Shown here piece after piece: positions 30,482-38,820 of a stretch of 64,000 nt of DNA (its first letter is position 1; every line of letters begins with the position of its first letter). The stretch comes from Wylensekiella montiformis (GTDB lineage Bacteria > Bacillota > Negativicutes > Selenomonadales > Selenomonadaceae): assembly GCF_009697385.1 (NCBI RefSeq), contig NZ_VUNL01000012.1, forward strand, positions 1 through 64,000. The letters are read 5' to 3'. Under the pieces are notes generated by a model. That model ran no database searches. It saw nothing but the letters and a program-made list of their open reading frames with translations, and had not been told where the DNA came from. The position numbers were made by a program, and so were the translations under genes.

Positions 30482-31654
30482 ATGAAATTGCGGGAATGGA
30501 AAAAGATGCTGGCCGGAGCGGCTGTGCTGGTTCTGGCCGCTGCGGCTTCTCCGGCTGAGGCGGCTGTCTCCGTTGATCCGGTGCCGGGCATGACGGACTC
30601 CTTTATCCGCGGCGCGGATGTCTCGATGCTGCCGGATCTGGAGAGAGCCGGCGTCAAATTTTACGATATGGACGGGACGCAGATGGACGAACTGGCCATC
30701 ATGAAAAAATATGGAGTCAACTGGATTCGTCTGCGTATCTGGAACCATCCGAGTCAGGGCGGCGGAGGCGGCGCGATGAACGCGAAAAAGGCGCTGGGGG
30801 TCACGAAGCGGGCGCATGCGCTCGGCATGAAGGTGCTGCTGGACTTTCACTACAGCGACACATGGGCCGATCCGGGGCATCAGATCACGCCGACCAGCTG
30901 GAAAAATCATAACATCGAACAGCTCAAGGCCGATGTTCATGATTTTACCAGGGAAACGCTGGAATATTTTGCCGATGAGGATGAACTGCCGGAGATGGTG
31001 CAGATCGGCAACGAGATCACGAACGGTATGCTATGGCCAGTCGGCCAGCTCCCCGCAAAGGACGACGGCCGGGCGTTTGCCGGTCTGGTCGAGGCGGGAT
31101 TGTCCGCAGTTCATGAGCTGGACAAGGCTCATGCGGTCAAAACGATGATTCATATCGACCGCGGCGGCGACAATGCGCTCTATCACCGTTTCTTCGATCA
31201 GCTGATTACGCGCAACGGAGTTCGTGATTTCGATGTGATCGGGGTTTCGTTCTATCCGTTCTGGAATGGAAGGACAAAGGCTTTGGAGGAGAATCTGACC
31301 GATATTTCCGCGCGCTACGGGAAAGAGGTCTGCGTGGCGGAGACGGCCTATGGCTTCACGCTGGACAATTACGACCGGCAGGGCAATCTGTTCACTGCGA
31401 AGGAAGCGGGGATGGGCGGCTACCGCGTCTCGCCGCAGGGGCAGGCACAGGCTGTGCGCGATGTGATGGCGGCAGTGGCGGCCGTCCCGGACGGCCGGGG
31501 AATCGGCGTCTTTTACTGGGAACCGGATTGGGTCGCGATACCGGACGCCGTAAGGGATAACCAGCTCAGCGGCTGGGAAAATCTCGCCCTGTTCGATAAA
31601 AACGGCCGGGCGCTTGAGAGCTGGAAGGTCTTTTCCGATGTGCAAAGCCGGTGA
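30482..31654 (+). CDS. Secreted GH53 endo-beta-1,4-galactanase (short form)
   Basis: This 390-residue protein has a signal peptide (to about residue 28) and a complete GH53 barrel with acid/base E178 (IGNEITNG) and nucleophile E287 (VAETAYG). GH53 enzymes cut beta-1,4-galactan side chains of pectin. It is closely related to the enzyme at 32278 but stops after the barrel at TGA 31652; the same frame stays open for another 159 codons. AAAGGAAAG precedes the ATG. The usual promoter space is filled with the 168-bp repeats, and no regulon site is seen. Confidence 0.92.
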   Translation: MKLREWKKMLAGAAVLVLAAAASPAEAAVSVDPVPGMTDSFIRGADVSMLPDLERAGVKFYDMDGTQMDELAIMKKYGVNWIRLRIWNHPSQGGGGGAMNAKKALGVTKRAHALGMKVLLDFHYSDTWADPGHQITPTSWKNHNIEQLKADVHDFTRETLEYFADEDELPEMVQIGNEITNGMLWPVGQLPAKDDGRAFAGLVEAGLSAVHELDKAHAVKTMIHIDRGGDNALYHRFFDQLITRNGVRDFDVIGVSFYPFWNGRTKALEENLTDISARYGKEVCVAETAYGFTLDNYDRQGNLFTAKEAGMGGYRVSPQGQAQAVRDVMAAVAAVPDGRGIGVFYWEPDWVAIPDAVRDNQLSGWENLALFDKNGRALESWKVFSDVQSR

Positions 31655-32131
31655 GCATCGGCATACTTTTTCGGAACCCGAGCGGCCGCGGGGAACTTTG
31701 ATACGACGCGTCTGGAGCCGACGTCCGCGGTGCTCGCGACGGGGTCGCTTTCCATCCTCGGCAGGACGGTTACCGTCGCGCCGGACACCTACCTTTACAT
31801 CGAGCCGACGAAGACGCTTGAAGGGACGGCGCCCGTCTGGACGCAGGGACATCTGCAGCTTGTCGCGGCGGACAGCGCGACGCTCGGCAGCGAGGGCGGT
31901 ACTCTGGGGCTGAAATCCTTTGCGGCGACGGCGACGGAAAAAGCGGCGACCGAGCAGGCGGCGAAGGAAGAAAAGCAGCAGGCGGAGACGGTATATGCCG
32001 GGCAGAAAGAGAAGATTGCCGCCCGGCTGAAAGAAGAGCCGCAAAGCCGCCAGCCGGTTCCTGCCCGTACTGCTGTAAGGGATGAAAAGGCTGGAGAGGT
32101 CAATGACGATGCGGTGACGTTCGCAAACTGA
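31655..32131 (+). pseudogene. Open frame continuing the first galactanase past its TGA stop
   Basis: The reading frame of the galactanase stays open for 158 sense codons after TGA 31652-31654, with coding-like third positions. From about codon 25 it reads as an ordinary protein (SLSILGRTVTVAPDTYLYIE), followed by an Ala/Glu/Lys-rich helical part. There is no ATG with a ribosome site; the only listed start is a GTG at 31730 without one. It is either a C-terminal domain cut off by a nonsense mutation or a remnant. A weak hairpin GCCGGT-GAGC-ATCGGC spans the stop. I do not recognise the domain. Confidence 0.5.
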
Positions 32132-32156
32132 CGCTGCCGGAAGGAGCGGGGAAGAT

Positions 32157-32208
32157 TGAAAGGATTTTCAATCTTCGAAAACAGGAATGTTTTTTCATCC
32201 GTTATAAT
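32157..32208 (+). promoter_or_regulatory. Galactan-regulon promoter E (second galactanase)
   Basis: TGAAAG-GA-TTTTCA (32157-32170) has one arm mismatch; the third half-site GAAAAC lies at 32177-32182 and TATAAT at 32203-32208, with the same offsets as the others. The palindrome is embedded in a longer inverted repeat, GAAGATTGAAA (32151-32161) / TTTCAATCTTC (32166-32176). Confidence 0.72.
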
Positions 32209-32277
32209 AATAAAGAAGAAGAAATCAAGGGAAATTCCGTAATGATTGTCGATGAACTTTTTATGAGGTGAAGGACT

Positions 32278-34128
32278 ATGAAAAAATCGATGTTAAAAGG
32301 ACTGGTGCTTTCTGCGATTGCGGCGGGGGCGTTTGCTTTCGGCGGCACAGCGGATGCGGCGGTGCAGGTGAACCCGATCCGGAACCTTCCCGCTGACTTT
32401 ATCAAGGGCGCGGATGTTTCGATGCTGCCGGAGCTGGAGTCGCTGGGCGGCAAGTTCTATGATATGGACGGGACGCAGATGGACGAGCTGGCCATCATGA
32501 AGAAGTACGGCGTCAACTGGATTCGTCTGCGAATCTGGAATAATCCATCTCATGAAAACGGCGGCGGCTATACGACGGCGGAGCGCGCTCTGGCGATGAC
32601 GAAGCGCGCACATGCGCTTGGCATGAAGGTACTCATCGATTTCCATTACAGCGATTTCTGGGCGGATCCGGGCAAGCAGTGGGCGCCGAAAGCATGGGCG
32701 AAGGACGATGCCGCGAAAGTGCAGAAAAAAGTCTATGCCTATACGAAGAAAGTGCTCGGCGACTTCAAGAAGGCCGGAGCGCTGCCGGAGATGGTGCAGG
32801 TCGGCAACGAGATCACAAACGGCATGATCTGGCCGCTCGGCAAGCTGCCGTCCGCCGACAATGGCAAGACACTGGCTTCGTTTGTGCAGAGCGGCCTCAA
32901 GGCCGTGCATGATACGGACAAGGGCATCCGGACCATGATTCATATCGACAAGGGCGGCGACAACGCGGCGTCGCGGGCGTTCTACGATCAGCTCATCAAA
33001 GACAACGGCGTGAATGACTTCGATATCATCGGCCTGTCGTATTATCCGTTCTGGCACGGCAACATGGACCAGATGAGGGCGAATATCAACGATCTTTCCG
33101 CGCGCTACAACAAAGATGTCATCATCGTTGAGACGGCCTTCGGCTATACGAATGAGAACTTTGACGATACGAAGAACCCGTACGATGCGCAGGCGGAGCA
33201 TGTCGGCGGCTTCCGCTCGACGCCGCAGGGACAGGCGACGGGTCTGCGCACCGTCATGCAGAGTCTCGCGGACGTGCCGAACGGCCGCGGCATCGGCATG
33301 TTCTACTGGGAGCCGGACTGGTACGCCGTGCCGGGAGCCGGTGCGTTCAAGGATCAGGGCGATGAGTGGGACAATCTCGTCATGTTCGATAATCACGGCA
33401 AGGCCCTTGAGTCGTGGTCGGTATTCAAGGATGTGAGCAACCAGAGCCTGCCGACGATCAAGCCGGTCTTTAAGGAGGCTGACAATGTACTGGCCGAGGC
33501 CGGCCGGGGCGTGCCGGCGAGACTGCCGGACAAGACGCGCGTGACTTATACGGACGATCATACCGCCGATCTGCCGGTCGTCTGGGATACGCCGTCGCCG
33601 ACCTTTGACCAGCCCGGCACGTATACCATCAAAGGAACGGTTACGGTGGACGGCGTGAAGCATCCGGTCAAGGGCGCGGTGACGGTCGTCAATAAGGTGA
33701 ACCTCATCAAGAACGGCGATTTTGAAAGCGCAAAGACGCTGGACGGCTGGACGATTGACGGCGACAAGGTCGTCGATGTCGTGACCAAGGGCGGCGACGC
33801 ACTCGATACGAGCGCCATGCACTATTGGAGCGATAAGGCGTTCCATTTCACGGCCAGCCAGAAATTCACGGGCCTCAAGGACGGCAAATACACGGTCGCC
33901 GTTTCGACGCAGGGCGGCGGCGGACAGACGAAGTATCAGCTCTTCGCCAAAACCGCAGCCGGTACGCAGACGGCCGACATCAAGGATACGAAGTGGAATG
34001 AATGGCATACGTTTGAAATCAAGAATGTCGAAGTCAGGGACGGACAGTGTACGATCGGCGTGACGATGGAGGCCGCGCCCGGCACCTGGGGGTCGCTCGA
34101 TAACTTTGAATTCTACCGTCAGGAATAA
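32278..34128 (+). CDS. Secreted GH53 endo-beta-1,4-galactanase with Ig-like and galactan-binding domains
   Basis: This 616-residue protein has a signal peptide (to about 28), a GH53 barrel (about 40-390; acid/base E178, nucleophile E285), a bacterial Ig-like domain (about 400-475; PVVWDTPSPTFDQPGTYTIK) and a C-terminal beta-sandwich (about 478-616; NGDFESAKTLDGWTIDGD) resembling CBM61, a beta-1,4-galactan binder. The barrel is very close to the enzyme at 30482, so the two arose by duplication. GAGGTG precedes the ATG. It has its own regulon promoter and terminator. Confidence 0.92.
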   Translation: MKKSMLKGLVLSAIAAGAFAFGGTADAAVQVNPIRNLPADFIKGADVSMLPELESLGGKFYDMDGTQMDELAIMKKYGVNWIRLRIWNNPSHENGGGYTTAERALAMTKRAHALGMKVLIDFHYSDFWADPGKQWAPKAWAKDDAAKVQKKVYAYTKKVLGDFKKAGALPEMVQVGNEITNGMIWPLGKLPSADNGKTLASFVQSGLKAVHDTDKGIRTMIHIDKGGDNAASRAFYDQLIKDNGVNDFDIIGLSYYPFWHGNMDQMRANINDLSARYNKDVIIVETAFGYTNENFDDTKNPYDAQAEHVGGFRSTPQGQATGLRTVMQSLADVPNGRGIGMFYWEPDWYAVPGAGAFKDQGDEWDNLVMFDNHGKALESWSVFKDVSNQSLPTIKPVFKEADNVLAEAGRGVPARLPDKTRVTYTDDHTADLPVVWDTPSPTFDQPGTYTIKGTVTVDGVKHPVKGAVTVVNKVNLIKNGDFESAKTLDGWTIDGDKVVDVVTKGGDALDTSAMHYWSDKAFHFTASQKFTGLKDGKYTVAVSTQGGGGQTKYQLFAKTAAGTQTADIKDTKWNEWHTFEIKNVEVRDGQCTIGVTMEAAPGTWGSLDNFEFYRQE

Positions 34129-34148
34129 CGGATTTCCCGCAGAGGAAA

Positions 34149-34186
34149 AAACTGCTTCGGGCTTTTTGGTCCGGAGCGGTTTTTTG
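34149..34186 (+). terminator. Terminator after the second galactanase gene
   Basis: AAACTGCTTCGG (34149-34160) pairs with CCGGAGCGGTTT (34171-34182), two G-U pairs, then more T. Confidence 0.85.
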
Positions 34187-34189
34187 CGT

Positions 34190-34241
34190 TGAAAATCTTT
34201 TCAAAAACTGAAAACATCGCGCGCAATCAATAACGTATAAT
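34190..34241 (+). promoter_or_regulatory. Galactan-regulon promoter D (free binding module)
   Basis: TGAAAA-TC-TTTTCA (34190-34203), third half-site GAAAAC (34210-34215) and TATAAT (34236-34241), with the same offsets as in the other four promoters. The -35 position reads AACATC. Confidence 0.76.
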
Positions 34242-34270
34242 AAAAAGCAAAAGAAAGGGGAGGATGACTC

Positions 34271-34789
34271 ATGAAGATACGTTCGTTTACTGCGGGAATC
34301 TGCGCCGGACTTCTGGCCGCATCGTTTGTTTCTGCCATGCCGGCGGCGGAGGCCGCGTTTGAATCGCCGATTCTGAACGGTGATTTTGAGAGCGGCAAGA
34401 CGGTTGGCTGGGATATCACCGGCGACCGCTGCGTGGACATCGCGACGAAAAATGGCGATTGTCAGGGCACCGCGGCGATGCACTATTGGAGCGACAAGGC
34501 GTTTAAATTCACGGCGCAGCAGGAAGTCACCGATGTTCCGGACGGCGTTTACAATATTTCCGTGATGACGCAGGGCGGCGGCGGTGAAAACAGCGTCAAG
34601 CTGTTTGTCGACGTGAGCGGCCAGCGGAAAGAAGCGGCCATTGCCAATACGGGCTGGAATAAGTGGCAGACCTGGACGATCGAGAATGTCGAGATCAAGG
34701 GCGGCAAGTTCATCCTTGGCGTGGCCGTGGATGCCAATGCCGGAAACTGGGGTTCCTTTGATAATTTTGAGATGGTGCCGGTAAAATAA
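34271..34789 (+). CDS. Secreted stand-alone CBM61-like galactan-binding protein
   Basis: This 172-residue protein has a signal peptide (to about 28) and a single beta-sandwich domain clearly homologous to the C-terminal module of the galactanase just upstream. Shared blocks include AMHYWSDKAF, TQGGGG and WGS-DNFE. It has no catalytic domain. It may bind galactan near the cell, or act as a periplasmic or surface receptor for the substrate. AAAGGGGAGG precedes the ATG, and it has its own regulon promoter. The CBM61 label rests on resemblance only. Confidence 0.8.
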   Translation: MKIRSFTAGICAGLLAASFVSAMPAAEAAFESPILNGDFESGKTVGWDITGDRCVDIATKNGDCQGTAAMHYWSDKAFKFTAQQEVTDVPDGVYNISVMTQGGGGENSVKLFVDVSGQRKEAAIANTGWNKWQTWTIENVEIKGGKFILGVAVDANAGNWGSFDNFEMVPVK

Positions 34790-34793
34790 TGGC

Positions 34794-34806
34794 GAAAACG
34801 TTTACT
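34794..34806. promoter_or_regulatory. Upstream GalR-like operator of galK
   Basis: GAAAACGTTTACT, a LacI-family type site with a central CG, just before the galK -35. The identical 13-mer occurs again at 34908-34920. Confidence 0.72.
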
Positions 34807-34814
34807 CAAAGGGA

Positions 34815-34843
34815 TTGACAGGTCAGTACCGCTGGGATAAACT
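34815..34843 (+). promoter_or_regulatory. galK promoter
   Basis: TTGACA (34815-34820), 17 bp, TAAACT (34838-34843). It lies between the two operator copies and, unlike the regulon promoters, has a consensus -35. Confidence 0.7.
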
Positions 34844-34907
34844 GAAGAAAGAAGGGGGAGCAGATTTTTAATCCCCAGATCTGTTCCCCTGATTTTTACC
34901 GAAAATA

Positions 34908-34920
34908 GAAAACGTTTACT
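34908..34920. promoter_or_regulatory. Downstream GalR-like operator of galK
   Basis: GAAAACGTTTACT, identical to the upstream copy, 114 bp away and just before the galK ribosome-binding site. Confidence 0.72.
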
Positions 34921-34940
34921 AAATAAAGGAGGAGTTTGGT

Positions 34941-36119
34941 GTGGAACAGGAAATCTTGCAGGAGATGCGGCAGGTCTTTGTCCGGCAGTTCGATCAGGAG
35001 CCGCAGCACAGTTATTTTTCGCCGGGGCGCGTGAATCTGATCGGCGAGCATACCGATTACAACGGCGGGCATGTCTTTCCGTGTGCGATATCGCTCGGCA
35101 CCTATGCGATGGCAGCCGGCCGCAGCGATTACCGGATGAGGATTTTTTCCATGAACCTTCCCGACCGCGGCGTCATTGAATTTCCGATGGCCGGTCTGAG
35201 CTATGATCGGGAGAGGGACTGGGCCAATTATCCGGCGGGCGTTGTCCGCGTCTTTGAGGAAGCCGGCTATCCGTGCAGTCATGGTCTGGATATTGTCGTG
35301 AACGGAACGCTGCCGAACGGGGCCGGCCTTTCCTCGTCGGCTTCGCTGGAAGTGCTGACAGCGCTGATTCTCAATGAAACGTTTTCCTTCGGACTCTCTA
35401 TGGTGGATCTGGTCAGGATGTCGCAAAAGGCGGAGAATACCTTTGTCGGTGTGAACTGCGGCATCATGGATCAGTTTGCGGTCGGCATGGGGAAAAAGGA
35501 CTGCGCGATCCTGCTGAACTGTCAGACGCTGGACTACCGGTACAGCCGGATTGATCTGCCGGATGCAAGCATCGTCATTACCAACACCAATAAGCCGCAT
35601 AGTCTGGCTTCCAGCGCGTACAATGTCCGCCGGGCCCAGTGCGAGCACGCGCTGAATGAGCTGCGCGAGGTCCGGCCGGATCTGCCTGCTCTCGGCGCGC
35701 TTTCGAATGAGGAGTACAGCCGGCTGGCCGGTCATATCTTTGAGCAGCTGGAACGCCAGCGCGCCCGGCATGCCGTCTTTGAGAACAACCGCACGCTACA
35801 GGCGGTGGAGGCGCTGGAACAGAAGGATTTGGCGCGGTTCGGCCGTCTGATGAATGAATCGCATGTTTCGCTGCGCGACGACTACGATGTGACGGGCCGG
35901 GAGCTTGATACGCTGGCTGAGCTGGCCTGGGCGCAGGACGGCGTGATCGGCTCCCGCATGACCGGAGCGGGCTTCGGCGGCTGCACGGTGAGTCTGGTGA
36001 AGAATGATGCGATACCGGAGTTTAAGGAGCGGGTCGGTCAGGGCTACACGGAGAAAATCGGCTATGCGCCGAGCTTCTACGTCGCCGGCATTGCTGACGG
36101 GACGCACCGGATTGACTGA
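34941..36119 (+). CDS. galK: Galactokinase
   Basis: This 392-residue GHMP kinase has the galactose signature GRVNLIGEHTDYNGG, the ATP loop LPNGAGLSSSASLEV and the C-terminal motif MTGAGFGGCTVSLV. It phosphorylates galactose to galactose-1-P, the first Leloir step. Start GTG 34941 follows AAAGGAGG. Two LacI-type operators bracket the promoter. galE, galT and a LacI-family regulator follow on the same strand. Confidence 0.95.
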   Translation: MEQEILQEMRQVFVRQFDQEPQHSYFSPGRVNLIGEHTDYNGGHVFPCAISLGTYAMAAGRSDYRMRIFSMNLPDRGVIEFPMAGLSYDRERDWANYPAGVVRVFEEAGYPCSHGLDIVVNGTLPNGAGLSSSASLEVLTALILNETFSFGLSMVDLVRMSQKAENTFVGVNCGIMDQFAVGMGKKDCAILLNCQTLDYRYSRIDLPDASIVITNTNKPHSLASSAYNVRRAQCEHALNELREVRPDLPALGALSNEEYSRLAGHIFEQLERQRARHAVFENNRTLQAVEALEQKDLARFGRLMNESHVSLRDDYDVTGRELDTLAELAWAQDGVIGSRMTGAGFGGCTVSLVKNDAIPEFKERVGQGYTEKIGYAPSFYVAGIADGTHRID

Positions 36120-36132
36120 CCGGTACAGTTGA

Positions 36133-36184
36133 TAGAAAACGGATAGAAAATAAATAGAAAAACAAGCAGAAAGCATGCTAAAAT
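36133..36184 (+). promoter_or_regulatory. galE promoter region with three phased TAGAAAA repeats
   Basis: TAGAAAA occurs at 36133, 36144 and 36155, exactly 11 bp apart, about one helical turn. An extended -10 TGC-TAAAAT ends at 36184. The third repeat takes the -35 position. The repeats could bend DNA or bind a regulator. Confidence 0.5.
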
Positions 36185-36231
36185 AGAGAAGATTTCTGTT
36201 TGGAACAGGCGAAGGAAAGGAAGGTTCCATT

Positions 36232-37221
36232 ATGGCCATTCTTGTTTGCGGCGGCGCCGGATATATCGGTTCGCATGCCGTTCATCAGCTGATCGGGAAA
36301 GGAGAGCAGGTCGTCATTGTCGACAATCTGCAGACGGGACATCGCGATGCCCTTCATCCGGACGCGCGCTTTTACGAGGGCGACATCCGCGATGCGGCAG
36401 TTCTCGACCGGATCTTTACCGAAAATCCGATTGAGGCCGTCATTCATTTCGCGGCAAATTCTCTGGTCGGCGAGAGCATGGAAAAGCCGCTGAAATACTT
36501 CAATAACAACGTATATGGCATGCAGGTGCTGCTTGAGGCCATGGTGCGCCATCATGTCGACAAGATCGTATTCTCCTCGACGGCCGCGGTCTATGGGGAG
36601 CCGAAGCGGGTTCCCATCATGGAGGACGATGAGACGAATCCGACGAACACCTACGGAGAAACGAAGCGCACGATGGAAAAGATGATGAAGTGGGTCAGCC
36701 GCGCCGACGGCATCCGCTATGTATCGCTGCGCTATTTCAACGCGGCCGGGGCTCTGGAAGATGGATCCATCGGCGAAGACCATCATCCGGAAACGCATCT
36801 CATCCCGCTTATCCTGCAGGTCCCGCTCGGAAAGCGCGACCATATTACGATTTTCGGCGATGATTATGCGACGCCCGACGGCACCTGCCTGCGCGACTAT
36901 ATTCACGTCGTAGATCTGGCCGACGCGCATGTGCTGGCGCTGGAGTATCTGCGCCGGGGCGGCGAGAGCAATATTTTCAACCTCGGCAACGGCCAGGGCT
37001 TTTCCGTCCGCGAGATGATCGAAGCGGCCAAAGAGGCGACCGGCCGGGAAATCAAAGTGGAGATGGGCGCGCGCCGCGCGGGCGACCCGGCCCAGCTCAT
37101 CGCGTCCAGCGAGAAGGCGCGCAGCATCCTTGGCTGGAAGCCGCGCTATACCGATGTCAGACAGGTCATCGGCACGGCCTGGAACTGGCATCAGAAACAT
37201 CCTGACGGCTACGAAAAGTAA
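36232..37221 (+). CDS. galE: UDP-glucose 4-epimerase
   Basis: This 329-residue short-chain dehydrogenase-type enzyme has the NAD loop GGAGYIGS at the start, and the catalytic SS-T-AAVYG and Y-x3-K (YGETK) motifs. It interconverts UDP-galactose and UDP-glucose, closing the Leloir cycle and feeding polysaccharide synthesis. AAAGGAAGG precedes the ATG. It lies between galK and galT. Confidence 0.95.
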   Translation: MAILVCGGAGYIGSHAVHQLIGKGEQVVIVDNLQTGHRDALHPDARFYEGDIRDAAVLDRIFTENPIEAVIHFAANSLVGESMEKPLKYFNNNVYGMQVLLEAMVRHHVDKIVFSSTAAVYGEPKRVPIMEDDETNPTNTYGETKRTMEKMMKWVSRADGIRYVSLRYFNAAGALEDGSIGEDHHPETHLIPLILQVPLGKRDHITIFGDDYATPDGTCLRDYIHVVDLADAHVLALEYLRRGGESNIFNLGNGQGFSVREMIEAAKEATGREIKVEMGARRAGDPAQLIASSEKARSILGWKPRYTDVRQVIGTAWNWHQKHPDGYEK

Positions 37222-37277
37222 ACGCCGAAACGGACTCAGGAAGCCGTCCCGATGCGGGAAGGCTGGAGGAAAATATT

Positions 37278-38780
37278 ATGTCAATCCAAACAGAAATCAA
37301 TCGGCTGCTGCATTTTGCGAAGCAGCACGGACTTATCAATGAAGACGATTTTTACTATGCGGCGAATCTCCTGCTGGACGTCCTGCAGGCGGATTCGTTT
37401 GAACCGGAGCCGGTGCAGGAGGAGCTGGACACCGCAGCCCCCATTCTGCAGGCCATGCTGGATGATGCGGTGAAGCGGGGGCTGATCGAAGATACCGTCA
37501 GCGAGCGGGATCTCTTTGATACGCGCATCATGAACTGTGTCATGCCGCGCCCCTCTGAGGTGGTCCGGCGGTTCCAAAACGATTATGCGCGTTCGCCGAA
37601 GGCGGCTACGGATGAATTCTACAAGCTGAGCATTGCTTCGAATTATATCCGCAAGGATAGGATCGATCGGAATATCGTCTGGAAGACGGCGACGGAGTAC
37701 GGCGATCTGGACATCACGATCAATTTGTCGAAGCCGGAAAAGGACCCGCGCGATATTGCCCGCGCAAAGCTGGCGCCGTCCGGCTCCTATCCGAAATGTC
37801 TGCTTTGCCGTGAGAACGAGGGCTATGCGGGGCATGCGGGACATCCGGCCCGTCAGACGCACCGGCTGATTCCGCTGCGCCTGTCCGGTCACCGATGGTT
37901 TATGCAGTATTCCCCGTATACTTATTACAATGAACACTGCATCGTGCTGAACCGGCGTCATGTCCCGATGAAGGTGTCGCGCCGGACGTTTGAGAACCTG
38001 CTGGATTTCGTCACGATGTTCCCGCATTATTTCCTCGGCTCCAATGCCGATCTGCCGATTGTCGGCGGCTCCATTCTGTCGCACGATCATTATCAGGGCG
38101 GCCGCTATACCTTTGCCATGGCCAAGGCGCCGGTCGAGAAGGTTTATCCCTGCCCGGCGTACCCCGGCGTCCGGGCAGGCCGGGTGAAGTGGCCGATGTC
38201 TGCGCTGCGGCTGCGCGGACGAGACCGCGAGGCCTTGACGGAGCTGGCGGCCAAAGTGCTTGAGGAATGGCGCGCCTACAGCGACGAATCGGTCGGCATT
38301 CTGGCGGAAAGCGGCGGCCAGATGCACAACACGATCACGCCGATCGCCCGCCGCCGCGGCGAGGAATACGAGCTGGATCTCGTGCTGCGCAACAATCGGA
38401 CCAGTCCGGAGCATCCGCTTGGAATCTTTCATCCGCATGCCGAAGTGCATCACATCAAGAAGGAGAATATCGGACTTATCGAGGTCATGGGGCTGGCCGT
38501 TCTGCCCGCCCGTCTCAAAACGGAGATGTATCGCGTCGGCGAGGAACTCGTCCGGGGGACGGAGGATATTTCCGGCATGGAAGATATTGCCGTTCATGCG
38601 GAATGGTACCGGATGCTGCGGGAGAAATACCCGTCTGTTTTGGAGGAGGATGTTCATGCGATTCTGCGCAGCGAAATCGGGCAGGTATTCCGGACGGTGC
38701 TGACCCATGCGGGCGTGTTCAAGCGCGATGAGCAGGGTATGGCCGCCTTCGACCGCTTTGCTGCGAAGGCCATGCAGTAA
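37278..38780 (+). CDS. galT: Galactose-1-phosphate uridylyltransferase (class II)
   Basis: This 500-residue protein is of the Firmicute-type class II family, longer than the class I enzyme. It has ILSHDHYQGG and the downstream FHPHAEVHHIKKENIGLIEV region. It exchanges UDP between glucose-1-P and galactose-1-P. A CTGGAGG ribosome site precedes ATG 37278, 56 bp after galE, and a regulator gene follows 40 bp later. Confidence 0.94.
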   Translation: MSIQTEINRLLHFAKQHGLINEDDFYYAANLLLDVLQADSFEPEPVQEELDTAAPILQAMLDDAVKRGLIEDTVSERDLFDTRIMNCVMPRPSEVVRRFQNDYARSPKAATDEFYKLSIASNYIRKDRIDRNIVWKTATEYGDLDITINLSKPEKDPRDIARAKLAPSGSYPKCLLCRENEGYAGHAGHPARQTHRLIPLRLSGHRWFMQYSPYTYYNEHCIVLNRRHVPMKVSRRTFENLLDFVTMFPHYFLGSNADLPIVGGSILSHDHYQGGRYTFAMAKAPVEKVYPCPAYPGVRAGRVKWPMSALRLRGRDREALTELAAKVLEEWRAYSDESVGILAESGGQMHNTITPIARRRGEEYELDLVLRNNRTSPEHPLGIFHPHAEVHHIKKENIGLIEVMGLAVLPARLKTEMYRVGEELVRGTEDISGMEDIAVHAEWYRMLREKYPSVLEEDVHAILRSEIGQVFRTVLTHAGVFKRDEQGMAAFDRFAAKAMQ

Positions 38781-38820
38781 CAAGGCGCAGCGGAGAGTTT
38801 GCCGCAGAAAGCAGGAGATT

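Noticed and set aside
30006-30485. ORFs inside the 168-bp repeats
   Set aside because: The translations are low-complexity repeats of the DNA unit, open in both directions, without ribosome sites.
31645-31680. Selenocysteine insertion at the galactanase TGA
   Set aside because: The small hairpin includes the TGA itself rather than following it, and GH53 enzymes have no known selenocysteine at this site.
34794-34920. The galK operators as further members of the five-promoter set
   Set aside because: The right arm differs (GTTTAC instead of TTTTCA), the promoter has a consensus -35, and there is no third half-site at 19 bp.
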